Assembly: GCF_900117315.1 (NCBI RefSeq) | Contig: NZ_LT630337.1 | Span: 169,218-233,217 of the forward strand | Source of the DNA: Bacillus massilinigeriensis | Lineage (GTDB): Bacteria; Bacillota; Bacilli; Bacillales; Cytobacillaceae | DNA: 64,000 nucleotides | Direction of reading: 5' to 3' | In this document: positions 34,050 through 43,226 of the stretch, piece after piece | How the letters are laid out: each line of letters begins with the position of its first letter | Numbering within the stretch: the stretch's first letter is position 1 | The notes under the pieces: generated by a model | What the model was told of the DNA's origin: nothing | The model's input: only the letters and a program-made list of their open reading frames with translations | The model's database searches: none | Translations under genes and position numbers: made by a program

Positions 34050-35177
34050 GTGAGTGAACAAAAAAAACCTACAGTGAGCCTTTGTATGATTGTAAAGGAT
34101 GAGGAACATTTCTTACCTTCTTGTTTAGATAGTGTGAAATCCTTTATTGATGAAATTATTATCGTTGATACTGGTTCTACAGATCGCACCATACAAATCG
34201 CTAAACAATATGGTGCGAAAATCTGGAATATTCCTTGGGAGGATGACTTTTCTAAAGCACGGAATGTTGCATTAAGTCATGCAACCTGTGAATGGATTTT
34301 ACAATTAGATGCAGATGAGCAGATGGAACAACTAGATATAGGGCTTTTACAGTCTTTACTTTCAAATAGTCAATCAGAAGCATATTTCTTACAAATTCAC
34401 AATCATAAATATGAGACATCTGGAGATCAAATTATATTTCCTAGTGTTAGATTATGGAGAAATCGAATGGAATATCGCTATCATGGTGCTCTCCATGAGC
34501 AAATTGCTTCTTCTATTGTTAGATATCATCCAACAGAACCATTAATCTTAACCCCCATCCGTATCCATCACTATGGTTATTCTGAAGGGATAGTTCAAGA
34601 AAAGAAGAAAAGTGAACGAAATCTTAGGATTGCTATGGCCGAAGTGGAAAGGTACCCGAATTCTTCCTTTGCCCATTATAATCTAGCAATGGAGTATTCA
34701 AGGATGAAGAAAAGTGACCTGGCGATTAAGGAATACAATCATTCTATAGATTTCCTTAAAGATTATCATGAAATGTGGGTACCTAGCTTATTTCGGAATT
34801 TTGCTGGGACCTTAATAGCGGATAAGAGATTCAAAGATGCAAGTGAAATATTGGTTAAAGGATTAAAATATTTTCCAGATTATTATGATTTAATATTTCA
34901 AAAGGGTACATGCCATTTTGAATTCAAAGAATATCCACAGGCAATTGGTCTTTTTCACCAATGCCTCGTTACAAAGGAAAATCCTAAATATGCAAACCAA
35001 AAGGGTTTAAATCGTGAAAGAGCCCATTATTCCTTAGGGCATTGTTACTTGCGACTGAATCTATTGGATGAAGCAGTATATCATTATAAGAAAGCATTTG
35101 AATGGAATAAGAGCTTTAAAGAGCCAATGATCCAATTAGCGGCAATCTATAATAAGCTAGCCACACAGAAACTTTAA
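34050..35177 (+). CDS. Family 2 glycosyltransferase with TPR repeats
   Basis: 375 residues from GTG 34050, eight bases after AGGGG; a GTG at 34041 overlaps that site. GT-A domain: VSLCMIVKDEEHFLPSCLDSVKSFIDEIIIVDTGSTDRT, then WILQLDADEQ with the DxD metal motif, and YRYHGALHEQI. From about residue 205 TPR-like helices follow (FAHYNLAMEYSRMKKSDLAIKEYN, AHYSLGHCYLRLNLLDEAVYHYKKAFEWN). This architecture (SunS-like GT2 plus TPR) is common in spore formers, where it glycosylates proteins or peptides. The divergent Cys-rich spore-surface candidate is a likely substrate. Confidence 0.88.
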   Translation: MSEQKKPTVSLCMIVKDEEHFLPSCLDSVKSFIDEIIIVDTGSTDRTIQIAKQYGAKIWNIPWEDDFSKARNVALSHATCEWILQLDADEQMEQLDIGLLQSLLSNSQSEAYFLQIHNHKYETSGDQIIFPSVRLWRNRMEYRYHGALHEQIASSIVRYHPTEPLILTPIRIHHYGYSEGIVQEKKKSERNLRIAMAEVERYPNSSFAHYNLAMEYSRMKKSDLAIKEYNHSIDFLKDYHEMWVPSLFRNFAGTLIADKRFKDASEILVKGLKYFPDYYDLIFQKGTCHFEFKEYPQAIGLFHQCLVTKENPKYANQKGLNRERAHYSLGHCYLRLNLLDEAVYHYKKAFEWNKSFKEPMIQLAAIYNKLATQKL

Positions 35178-35259
35178 TTTAATAATATATAATCATAGAC
35201 AGACAAAGGAAAAAATCAATTATTCTAATAATTTTCCAAATTATGATGGATTAATCTAG

Positions 35260-35295
35260 AATGCCCCCAACATTAGAAAGATGCTAGGGGCATTT
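35260..35295. terminator. Terminator between convergent genes
   Basis: AATGCCCC pairs with GGGGCATT around a 19-base loop, followed by T-rich sequence. Confidence 0.7.
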
Positions 35296-35430
35296 AATTA
35301 TAAAAAGTAGTGATCTATAGTCATTCTACAGGACAACTAATTCAATTGTAACGTCCCTGGTAGAGGTAGTAAAATTTATCTCCATGATATTTAAGTAGTT
35401 TAGTATTATTTTTCTTTTATTTTATTAGTT

Positions 35431-36327
35431 TTAGTTCTTTAAGAATTCTGGATCTAGATAACTTGGATTAGGGTATGTATAGAATCCCTCACCAGTTGCA
35501 ATTCCGAGCTTTCCTTTATCGATATACTCTGATTTTAATAGGTGAGCCAATCTTTGAAATACCTCGTAACCTGCTTCTCCTTTAGCGTTTGCGATATTAT
35601 AAGCTGTCGTAATTCCTACAATATCTAAAATGGCAAATGGACCTTTTGGTGAGCCGGTAGCAATCATCCATGTTTTATCGATGGTTTCTGGGTCAGCAAC
35701 TTCATTTAGCAAAAGCATCTGACCAGCTTCTAGGAAAGGAACTAGTAATGAATTTAAAATATATCCAGGCTGCTCCTTGTGTAAAGGTAAAGCAACCATT
35801 CCAATAGCCTTTGCAAATTCAATTAAATCATCGAAAACCTTCATATCTGTGCCAGGATGTTTCATGACTTCTGCAGTGTTGTTTTTCCAGATTTCGTTTG
35901 CAAAATGCAACGCAATAAATTTTTCTGGTCTTCCTGTTGCTTCTGCAAACTGGCTAGGCAATAAAGTGGATGAGTTTGTCGCAAAAACGGTTTTTTCTGG
36001 AGCAACTTTACTCAACCTTTGATAAAATTCAGTTTTAATATTTACAACCTCAGGAATGGATTCAATAACTAAATCTGCTTTGGCAACTGCTTCAGATAAT
36101 ACGGAGTTAAACGACAACCGATGATAAGCAGAGTGAACTTCTTCTTCAGTTGCACCCAAATCCGCTTGGTAACGGGGTTTTAACTTTTCAATTCTTTCTT
36201 TCGCAAGGTCTAATGCTTCGTCATTAATATCATATACGGTTACATCAAATCCCTTGAAGGCACATTGAAAGGCAATCTGACTTCCTAAAACTCCACTACC
36301 AGCTACAGTAATATTTTTGAAATCCAT
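35431..36327 (-). CDS. 3-hydroxyacyl-CoA dehydrogenase
   Basis: 298 residues from ATG 36327, which has AAGGAG at good spacing; another ATG six bases upstream is possible. Rossmann N-terminus ITVAGSGVLGSQIAFQCAFKGFDVTVYD, then VIESIPE, FATNSSTL with the active-site Ser, LHFANEIWKNNTAEV with the catalytic His and Asn nearby, and KEQPGYILNSLLVPFL starting the dimerisation domain. NAD-dependent oxidation of 3-hydroxyacyl-CoA (often 3-hydroxybutyryl-CoA). It stands alone with no thiolase or crotonase nearby, so the pathway (beta-oxidation or butyrate-type) is open. Confidence 0.92.
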   Translation of the reverse strand: MDFKNITVAGSGVLGSQIAFQCAFKGFDVTVYDINDEALDLAKERIEKLKPRYQADLGATEEEVHSAYHRLSFNSVLSEAVAKADLVIESIPEVVNIKTEFYQRLSKVAPEKTVFATNSSTLLPSQFAEATGRPEKFIALHFANEIWKNNTAEVMKHPGTDMKVFDDLIEFAKAIGMVALPLHKEQPGYILNSLLVPFLEAGQMLLLNEVADPETIDKTWMIATGSPKGPFAILDIVGITTAYNIANAKGEAGYEVFQRLAHLLKSEYIDKGKLGIATGEGFYTYPNPSYLDPEFLKN

Positions 36328-36711
36328 AGTCATTCTCCTTTATTGTGTAGTTAAACCACCTTATCTAGTAATGATTACGGTTATATTTCTGTATAATATG
36401 ATGGTTTAAAATATTATAATATTATAGTAATACTTTATCTGAAAAAACTCAAATAATATGAACTTATAATAAATATCGCAAGGGATTATGAACAGAAAAA
36501 GATTTTAATATAATATGTATTGTGATTAGCAATGAAAATAGAAGAGGAGAAAATGAATTTATTCACTATTTTGAAAACCTAAAGGGTACATATGAATGTA
36601 AAATTTGATAGAATTTTCATATAAGCAAATATTGCAGAAAATCTTTAATAACTTAATTTCCTTTTTATTCCGGATGGAGATTCAATTAATAGAAAAGAGG
36701 GGTATGAAAAT
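36328..36711. other. Intergenic region between divergent genes
   Basis: 384 AT-rich bases holding the promoters of both flanking genes. A nine-codon ORF with an AGAGGAG site (36553-36582, MNLFTILKT) could be a leader peptide but nothing else supports it. No hairpin of note. Confidence 0.4.
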
Positions 36712-39135
36712 ATGAATATTGAAGAATATGAAAATGTTCTATCTGTATATCGAGTTCCTATATCACAACTCCGATCTGAGTTTGATTCTAAAAACTTTCC
36801 GTTTGAAACAACAGATGATTTAGAAGCACTATCAAATGAAATGATAGGTCAGAAACGTGCCGAGAAGGCAATGGAATTTGGGTTGTCAGTAGAGCAGAGG
36901 GGCTATAACCTATTTGTTGTTGGCCCAGCAGGTACAGGAAGATTAACATACACATTAGATAGTGTAACAAAGCAAGCAAAAGGGCTTCCGATCCCTCATG
37001 ATTATTGCTATGTGTATAATTTTGAAAACCCTGACATGCCATTGGTCATTGATTTTCCGGCAGGGACGGGGCAGAAGTTTCAACGTGAAATGGAGATCTT
37101 ATTAATTGATATAGAACGGCAAATTCGTACCACTTTTACAAGCGAGGTATTTGAGAAGGAAAAAAGGAAAATCATTGATGACTTTCGCTCTGAAATAGAA
37201 GCAATTTGGAAGAAGACCGATGCTTTTGCGTTAGAAAAACAAATCAAAATTGAACGGACTCCATCAGGAATAAAGATGGTTCCTTTGTATCAGGGCAGAC
37301 CAATGGAAATTACGGAATTTGAGCAACTGTCCGAAGAAAATAAAGAAATGATCAGTGAACGGGAGAAGTTAGTAGAAAATCGGATAGATGAAACGGTCTA
37401 TCAGTCACTCAAGGTTGAGGAGCAGCTAAAGAAAAATGTGAATCAATTTATGATGGAAACAGCGGCCAATTCCATAAATGGTCTTTTTCAACCGATTCGA
37501 AAGGAATATCAGGAAAACAAAAAGGTAATGGAGTACTTAGAGGCTTATTTTCATGATGTTGTATCGCATTATTCCTTTTTCCTTGATGAAGACAAAAATG
37601 ATCAAGAGAACATTATGAAGGCAATAATGGGTTCAAATGAACAATTCCATCATCGATATACAGTTAATTTATTTGTTAACAATAAGAATCTGTCTGGTGC
37701 ACCTGTAATTTATGAAACAAATCCAAACTATTATAATTTATTTGGAAAAGTAGAATATCAGGGGTCACTTGGAAGCTGGACGACGGATTTCACTCTAATA
37801 AAGCCGGGAGCCTTACATCTAGCGAATGGTGGTTACTTAATCCTTCAAGCAACAGAACTGTTACAGCAGCCTAATGTTTGGACCCGTCTGAAAAGGGTAT
37901 TGCAAACCGGAAGTATCCAAATTGAAAATTCATATGAAGAAAACGGGGTAATTCCTACAAACGCTAATCGACCTGAATCCATTCCGTTAAATCTAAAAGT
38001 GATTATTATCGGTTCTTACTATTTATATGATTTCCTTTCTGTATATGATGAGGACTTTCATAAGCTTTTCAAGGTGAAGGTAGAATTTGTAACGTTTATG
38101 GAGAAGAATCAAGAAAATATCTGGAAGCTAGCTCGTTTTGTAAAGAATTATGTAAAAAAGGAAGGGCTTTTACCATTCCATCGTAGAGCAATCGGAAAGG
38201 TTATTGATTACTGCTCTCGTTTGGTACAGGAACAATCAAAGTTATCAACAGACTTTCAGGAGATTACAAAGGTTCTTGTAGAGTCGAGCTATTGGGCAAG
38301 AAAGGAAGAGGAAGATGTCGTCGATGACCGTCATGTCGTTAAGGCACTTTCTGAAAAAACAAACCGCTCCAATCATATTATCGAAGAGTACCAAGAAATG
38401 TTTCGTAATGGAACGATAATGGTTGAAACAGATGGATACCGAGTTGGCCAAATTAATGGGTTAGCGGTAATGGGGACAAGGGATTCTGTATTTGGAATAC
38501 CGACTAAGATAACAGCCCAAACGTATGTTGGAAAAAGAGGAATAATGAATATTGAAAGGGAGGCGGAGCTCAGCGGCCAAATTCATAATAAAGGAATGAT
38601 GATCCTAACTGGATTCCTTTCCGGTGAATTTGCAAAAAATCGTCCCATTCCTTTATCAGCGAGTATTACATTTGAACAAAGCTATTCTGCTATTGACGGA
38701 GACAGCGCATCAAGTACAGAATTGTATGTTTTACTTTCTTCCTTATCAGATGTTCCAATTAATCAAGGTATCGCTGTTACCGGTTCTGTCAATCAATGGG
38801 GAGAGATTCAGCCAATTGGTGGAGTGAATGAAAAAATAGAAGGCTTTTATCATATTTGTCAAAAGCGTGGCTTAACTGGTAAGCAAGGAGTTATTATTCC
38901 AAAGCAAAATGTTCGGAATCTAATGCTTGAGGATGAGGTATTAGAGGCAATAAAACAAGGAAATTTCCATATTTGGGCGATAGGTCATATTGCAGAAGGA
39001 ATTGAAATTTTAACAGGTGTAAAAGCTGGGAACATTCGTGATGAAAATGGTCAATTTCCGGAAGGAACTATATTTGCTAAGGTTGAAGAACGATTTAAGA
39101 AAATGTTCGATATGGCAAACAAGGCCAAGGGCTAG
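36712..39135 (+). CDS. Lon-like ATP-dependent protease (AAA_32/LonB-like)
   Basis: 807 residues. N-terminal AAA domain with the P-loop GPAGTGRLT at 71-79, Arg in place of the usual Lys, as seen in this Lon-like family. A long helical insert (about 140-290) follows, then EYQGSLGSWTTDFTLIKPGALHLANGGYLIL (Walker B region). The C-terminal Lon protease domain has the Ser-Lys dyad Ser665 (DGDSASSTELY) and Lys708 (GGVNEKIEGFY). Cytosolic protease distinct from the housekeeping LonA. It is followed after 96 bases by a prenyl synthase gene on the same strand, probably in the same transcript. Confidence 0.9.
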   Translation: MNIEEYENVLSVYRVPISQLRSEFDSKNFPFETTDDLEALSNEMIGQKRAEKAMEFGLSVEQRGYNLFVVGPAGTGRLTYTLDSVTKQAKGLPIPHDYCYVYNFENPDMPLVIDFPAGTGQKFQREMEILLIDIERQIRTTFTSEVFEKEKRKIIDDFRSEIEAIWKKTDAFALEKQIKIERTPSGIKMVPLYQGRPMEITEFEQLSEENKEMISEREKLVENRIDETVYQSLKVEEQLKKNVNQFMMETAANSINGLFQPIRKEYQENKKVMEYLEAYFHDVVSHYSFFLDEDKNDQENIMKAIMGSNEQFHHRYTVNLFVNNKNLSGAPVIYETNPNYYNLFGKVEYQGSLGSWTTDFTLIKPGALHLANGGYLILQATELLQQPNVWTRLKRVLQTGSIQIENSYEENGVIPTNANRPESIPLNLKVIIIGSYYLYDFLSVYDEDFHKLFKVKVEFVTFMEKNQENIWKLARFVKNYVKKEGLLPFHRRAIGKVIDYCSRLVQEQSKLSTDFQEITKVLVESSYWARKEEEDVVDDRHVVKALSEKTNRSNHIIEEYQEMFRNGTIMVETDGYRVGQINGLAVMGTRDSVFGIPTKITAQTYVGKRGIMNIEREAELSGQIHNKGMMILTGFLSGEFAKNRPIPLSASITFEQSYSAIDGDSASSTELYVLLSSLSDVPINQGIAVTGSVNQWGEIQPIGGVNEKIEGFYHICQKRGLTGKQGVIIPKQNVRNLMLEDEVLEAIKQGNFHIWAIGHIAEGIEILTGVKAGNIRDENGQFPEGTIFAKVEERFKKMFDMANKAKG

Positions 39136-39231
39136 TTAATAAAGAGTTTTTAAATGATTAATAAAAATAATTAATAGTTTATAAGAAATTACATAGGATA
39201 ATCTTGGATGAATAACTAGGAAGTAGAAGGA

Positions 39232-41622
39232 ATGGATTGTATGAGCGAAAATTTACTTAAAAATCCCGATGAATGCTATCGGCTGGCAGAACGGAGAGCT
39301 GTTCAATATTTTCAATCACTATCTGAACAAGTCTCACAAAAGAACTACATCTCTACCCTAATTAAAGATATTCAGGCATGGAAAAGCAATCATATTCATC
39401 ATCATTCATTATTATCCTTTTTTCCTGGAAAAAAAGGTAAGACCAGACCACAAGGGTATCACAATTATTTAAAATGGTTGGATTATACAGGAAAATTAGA
39501 ATCGTACCTCGACCGAAGCATTTCATATATTTATATGCGTGATCTAGGTAAATCTTTAGAATCACCTGATACTCTCGCTAGGATACAGCATGTTGTCGAA
39601 GGATTAAAAAGAGATTTAATTTATCCTGCTTCAACTGACGTTGAAGATCAAACAGACCTTCTAAGCAAGTCATGGATGTATCGGAAGGCTCAGAAGGAAG
39701 GAATTGAATCCACTTTTTTTTGGTTGATGGGTAAGTTAAAGACATTTGTTTCCAATATTCCAAAGGAGATGGATGGTGAACAAGCACAACGAAAATTAAT
39801 AAAAATCATAGGTGGAGTCATCATGCATGTGATAGAAGAGATGGATGATAGCATATCTCATGAAGAACGTTCACTGAGGCTTGATGAGGCCATTAGGTTA
39901 GGCTATTCCTACGGTCTAACCTATCCTTTCATCGATGATTTACTTGATTCAAAAGTCTTGTCACCTAACGAGAAGGGACAATTTTCCGATTTGATTCGGA
40001 ACACACTTATCACAGGAAATGTCCCTAAAATGGGAGAGTGGTCTGGAGATAATAAGGATTTAATGTACTTTATTTATTCTGAATTACGTGAGGCATTTCA
40101 ATATATCCATTCACATCAGCGACGAGAAACAAGAAGGGATTTTTACGAGCAGGCTTTTGTTTTTTTTCATTCTCAAGAAGTAGACCGAAATAAGGATCTA
40201 TCCAATGCCAATTACACTAATGAAGAGCTCTTTATTCCAATCATATTAAAATCCTCTTCTTCTCGATTAATTGTTCGTTCTCTAATATCTGCGCCTTTGG
40301 ACGAGGGTTTTGACATCCAAACCTTCTATTATGGTATTTATAATCAACTAGCTGATGACTTTGCAGATATGTCTGATGATTTAAAGATAGGTGCTGTAAC
40401 TCCATATACCTACTACCTGAAGTACCATAATCAGCGTTCAAATTTAATAAATCCCTTTGAATTATATTGGGCTGTTATTACTAATTTAATTCATAACGTA
40501 TATCATTCCGATGCAAAAACATGCGAGGTCATTCTGGATCGTGCGATTAATGGTTTGAAGCGGTTCAAGGAGCGAATGGGAAAGAAAAAATATGGGGAAG
40601 TAATGGGGCTTTTTGCTTCAGGGATTCCTGAGCTTAATAAAGTTATCCAGAAAATGGTCCAAAAAGCCGATGATGTGGATTTCTTTGATAAACTACTTCG
40701 TGATCATATGATTACCACTTTGAAAAATGAACGGAAAGAGCGAGAGGATTTCAAAAAGACAATTGAAGATGCTCGTGTCCAAATAAATTCAAGCCTGCAA
40801 ATTCCTCATAAGGATGATCCTTTGTTGAACGATCCGCTAATTGCTGCTGCCAACTATAGCCTAGTAGGAGATGGTAAGCGTCTAAGGCCAATCATGACAT
40901 GGGTTTTAGGTGTTAAAGAGTATGGGTTAAATCATTCAACAATAGGACCTTTACTGAAGGCTATAGAATATATGCACACTGCTTCACTAATATTTGATGA
41001 TTTGCCATCCCAGGATAATGCATCCATCCGCAGAGGTCGTCCAACTCTCCATCAAGTATATAACACGGCTATCGCAGAGTTAACGGGGCTCTTTTTGACA
41101 CAAAAAGCAACTGAGGAGCTAGCATCTCTTGAGCAGTTTGACGCCATTTCTGTACTTAAATTAATTCATTATTCTGCGGGGCGGACTGCAGACATGTGTA
41201 TCGGTCAGGCAATGGATCTGGACTCGAAAGGAAAGACACTGACGCTGGAACAATTGAACCGGATGAGCTTTTATAAAACCGGGATTGCATTTGAGGCATC
41301 ACTAATCATGCCATCCATCCTCGCTCAGGTTTCAGAGATTGAGCTTAAGACTTTGAAAAAATTTGCTCTCCATGCCGGTATCGCATTCCAGATTAAGGAT
41401 GATTTATTGGATGTCGAAGGAGAAATTGGATTACTAGGAAAAGCTATTGGAAAGGATGCAGAAAATAATAATACCACTTTTGTGTCGATTCTTGGTTCTG
41501 AGGGGGCAAAAAAGGCCATGTGGGAACATTATTGCCTTGCCTTAGAGGCATTGCAAGAAATGCCGCGAGATATTGTCTTTCTAAAACATCTATTGAACTA
41601 TTTTATAAACAGGGATCATTAA
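39232..41622 (+). CDS. Polyprenyl diphosphate synthase with ~480-residue N-terminal extension
   Basis: 796 residues. The C-terminal ~300 residues are a trans-prenyltransferase: GKRLRPIMTWVLG, first Asp-rich motif starting at Asp589 (FDDLPSQDNASIRRGRPT), GQAMDLDSKG, second Asp-rich motif at Asp723 (IKDDLLDVEGE). It condenses isopentenyl diphosphate onto allylic diphosphates. The normal size is about 300, so the N-terminal ~480 residues are extra; they are helical and could be a second, degenerate isoprenoid-synthase-like domain. Start: ATG 39232 or the ATG at 39241. Downstream of the Lon-like protease gene, which may belong to the same system. Product chain length unknown. Confidence 0.85.
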   Translation: MDCMSENLLKNPDECYRLAERRAVQYFQSLSEQVSQKNYISTLIKDIQAWKSNHIHHHSLLSFFPGKKGKTRPQGYHNYLKWLDYTGKLESYLDRSISYIYMRDLGKSLESPDTLARIQHVVEGLKRDLIYPASTDVEDQTDLLSKSWMYRKAQKEGIESTFFWLMGKLKTFVSNIPKEMDGEQAQRKLIKIIGGVIMHVIEEMDDSISHEERSLRLDEAIRLGYSYGLTYPFIDDLLDSKVLSPNEKGQFSDLIRNTLITGNVPKMGEWSGDNKDLMYFIYSELREAFQYIHSHQRRETRRDFYEQAFVFFHSQEVDRNKDLSNANYTNEELFIPIILKSSSSRLIVRSLISAPLDEGFDIQTFYYGIYNQLADDFADMSDDLKIGAVTPYTYYLKYHNQRSNLINPFELYWAVITNLIHNVYHSDAKTCEVILDRAINGLKRFKERMGKKKYGEVMGLFASGIPELNKVIQKMVQKADDVDFFDKLLRDHMITTLKNERKEREDFKKTIEDARVQINSSLQIPHKDDPLLNDPLIAAANYSLVGDGKRLRPIMTWVLGVKEYGLNHSTIGPLLKAIEYMHTASLIFDDLPSQDNASIRRGRPTLHQVYNTAIAELTGLFLTQKATEELASLEQFDAISVLKLIHYSAGRTADMCIGQAMDLDSKGKTLTLEQLNRMSFYKTGIAFEASLIMPSILAQVSEIELKTLKKFALHAGIAFQIKDDLLDVEGEIGLLGKAIGKDAENNNTTFVSILGSEGAKKAMWEHYCLALEALQEMPRDIVFLKHLLNYFINRDH

Positions 41623-41662
41623 GATTGTTTGCATCCTGACTAAATGATAAAAATTAGAAGAG

Positions 41663-41704
41663 AACTAACAGCTGGAACTCTAGTAGTAGTTGTTAGTTTT
41701 TTTA
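41663..41704 (+). terminator. Terminator after the prenyl synthase gene
   Basis: AACTAACA pairs with TGTTAGTT around a 20-base loop, followed by a T run. Confidence 0.7.
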
Positions 41705-41890
41705 TTTGAACGGGTGTTGGTATGGTTATTGGTAAGGTAGATGCCTCCCGAAAATGATAGGCACAGCTTTTTTTGGCCTTGCTTTTATTAGAGAGGGGGG
41801 AAGGGTTACTTTTTTGATACGACATACTGTTGTCTGTATAAAAGACTATATATAATTACAATGAAGATACAAGAAAGGAAGGGGAGGGCA

Positions 41891-42442
41891 ATGATTGGTA
41901 AAACGTCTCGTCAGCTAATAATCTTTCATATCCTTTTATATAGCAAAATTGTTGAATTAGTTGAACTTACTAATTTAATACCAGTTTCTGCAAAAACAAT
42001 CTCTCGTGATATGAAAGAGATTCAAGAGGCAGGATTGATTCGAGTAATTTTTTCAAAGGGCGAAGGAGGGTATGTTCATATGGATGATGAAAGGCATTGT
42101 CCATTTTCACCTCCTGTTTATTCTAACAATAAGGCAAAGGATAGGCATATAGACAGATTAATAAGATTAGCGACAATTATGATCGAATTAAAGGGTCATG
42201 TAGAATATCCTTTCTATGATGAAAGAAGCCTTCGTCAAGAAACCTGCAGTACCTGGTACAAAAAGAAATTCCCTAACCTTAGTACAAGAACCATGCAAAG
42301 AGATTTTGAAGAGTTAAATAGAATTGGCTATTTTATTGAATACAACCGAGAGGATCAATACTATGAGGTCGATTTTCCCGACGGCATTGAAGGGATTCAG
42401 TCAAGAATGGAATACCTAAACAAAAAAATCGTGGGAGGATGA
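41891..42442 (+). CDS. Helix-turn-helix regulator of the six-gene operon
   Basis: 183 residues from ATG 41891, directly after GGGGAGGG; the ATG at 41861 has no such site. Two DeoR/HTH_11-like winged-helix units are visible: an N-terminal one (RQLIIFHILLYSKIVELVELTNLIPVSAKTISRDMKEIQEAGLI) and a second near the end (LSTRTMQRDFEELNRIGYFIEYNREDQYYEV). This resembles the N-terminal part of WYL-type regulators without the WYL domain. It begins a string of six genes with very short gaps, so it is probably their regulator. Confidence 0.8.
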   Translation: MIGKTSRQLIIFHILLYSKIVELVELTNLIPVSAKTISRDMKEIQEAGLIRVIFSKGEGGYVHMDDERHCPFSPPVYSNNKAKDRHIDRLIRLATIMIELKGHVEYPFYDERSLRQETCSTWYKKKFPNLSTRTMQRDFEELNRIGYFIEYNREDQYYEVDFPDGIEGIQSRMEYLNKKIVGG

Positions 42443-42448
42443 TGGGGG

Positions 42449-42877
42449 ATGAATAAAGGTTTATTAGAATCACTCGGCCACAATAAGATAGAAGGTATCC
42501 TTGCTACGATTCATGCTTTGGTCGAACTTTCTAACAAAGCTTATAAGTACGGAATCCTAAGTATGGAGGATGATATCCCCAATCTTAGTTCAAATTTCTT
42601 TAAACATGCGATCAGACTTATGGTAGAAGGATATTATGAGGAAGAATTAAGGCTGATGCTAGATAATGATATATCGGCTACCGAATGTTCAAGAATGGAA
42701 TTACTAGAAAAACAATTAATAAAAGAGGGAGCCCTATTGATTATAAGAGGGGAGTATGGAAACCCATTACTAGATCAATTACTTTCCATTATTGAAAAAG
42801 ATTTAACTCTTAGTCATGAGATCAAAAAGACAGAGGATGTGTTCAAAATATGGATGCTCCTGAAGGGAAATATTTAA
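42449..42877 (+). CDS. Protein resembling the MotA cytoplasmic segment
   Basis: 142 residues, six bases after the previous stop, GGAGGATGATGGGGG upstream. No signal peptide and no clear membrane helix. The first half (ILATIHALVELSNKAYKYGILSMEDDIPNLSSNFFKHAIRLMVEGYYEEELRLMLDNDI) follows the pattern of the cytoplasmic part of flagellar stator MotA: an ALVELAxKARxEGLLALE-like helix, then DPFLKKGIxLVVDG-like and an EELRxILExEI-like helix. The channel helices of MotA are absent. The match is by eye and tentative. Overlaps the next gene by 28 bases. Confidence 0.6.
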   Translation: MNKGLLESLGHNKIEGILATIHALVELSNKAYKYGILSMEDDIPNLSSNFFKHAIRLMVEGYYEEELRLMLDNDISATECSRMELLEKQLIKEGALLIIRGEYGNPLLDQLLSIIEKDLTLSHEIKKTEDVFKIWMLLKGNI

Positions 42878-43161
42878 TATTCATTAAGAATAAATGGTAT
42901 ACAATCAAAATATACGAAAGAAATGAAGGACATCATTTATGCTCCTATCAAATATTAAAAGATAATGAACGAACACTCTATGAATCTTCAACGAAAAAAA
43001 TATTATTAAGAATTCTTTATGCTATTGAGGCTTACAAGAATCAGTTTAGCAAAGCAGAAAAGGATCAAATAATCAATGATATAAAAGAAATATCCCGGGC
43101 GTTGAAGATATCTGGGGATTTTGTTGAAAAAAGTATTAAAGCCATTAAGCTAGAAAATTAA
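42850..43161 (+). CDS. Small hypothetical protein
   Basis: 103 residues, basic, beginning inside the end of the preceding gene in another frame (28-base overlap), so coupled translation is likely. N-terminal strands (KYLIFIKNKWYTIKIYERN), then helices (TKKILLRILYAIEAYKNQF, KDQIINDIKEISRALKIS). No family recognised. Third gene of the six-gene unit. Confidence 0.65.
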   Translation: MDAPEGKYLIFIKNKWYTIKIYERNEGHHLCSYQILKDNERTLYESSTKKILLRILYAIEAYKNQFSKAEKDQIINDIKEISRALKISGDFVEKSIKAIKLEN

Positions 43162-43226
43162 AGCTAGAAAATGAACTAAAAAGTTTCGAATCAATCACTG
43201 TAAATACCCAGAGGGAGGGATTGGAG

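Noticed and set aside
36553..36582. Nine-codon ORF as a leader peptide for the Lon-like protease
   Set aside because: A ribosome binding site is present but there is no attenuator hairpin and the distance to the gene is about 130 bases.
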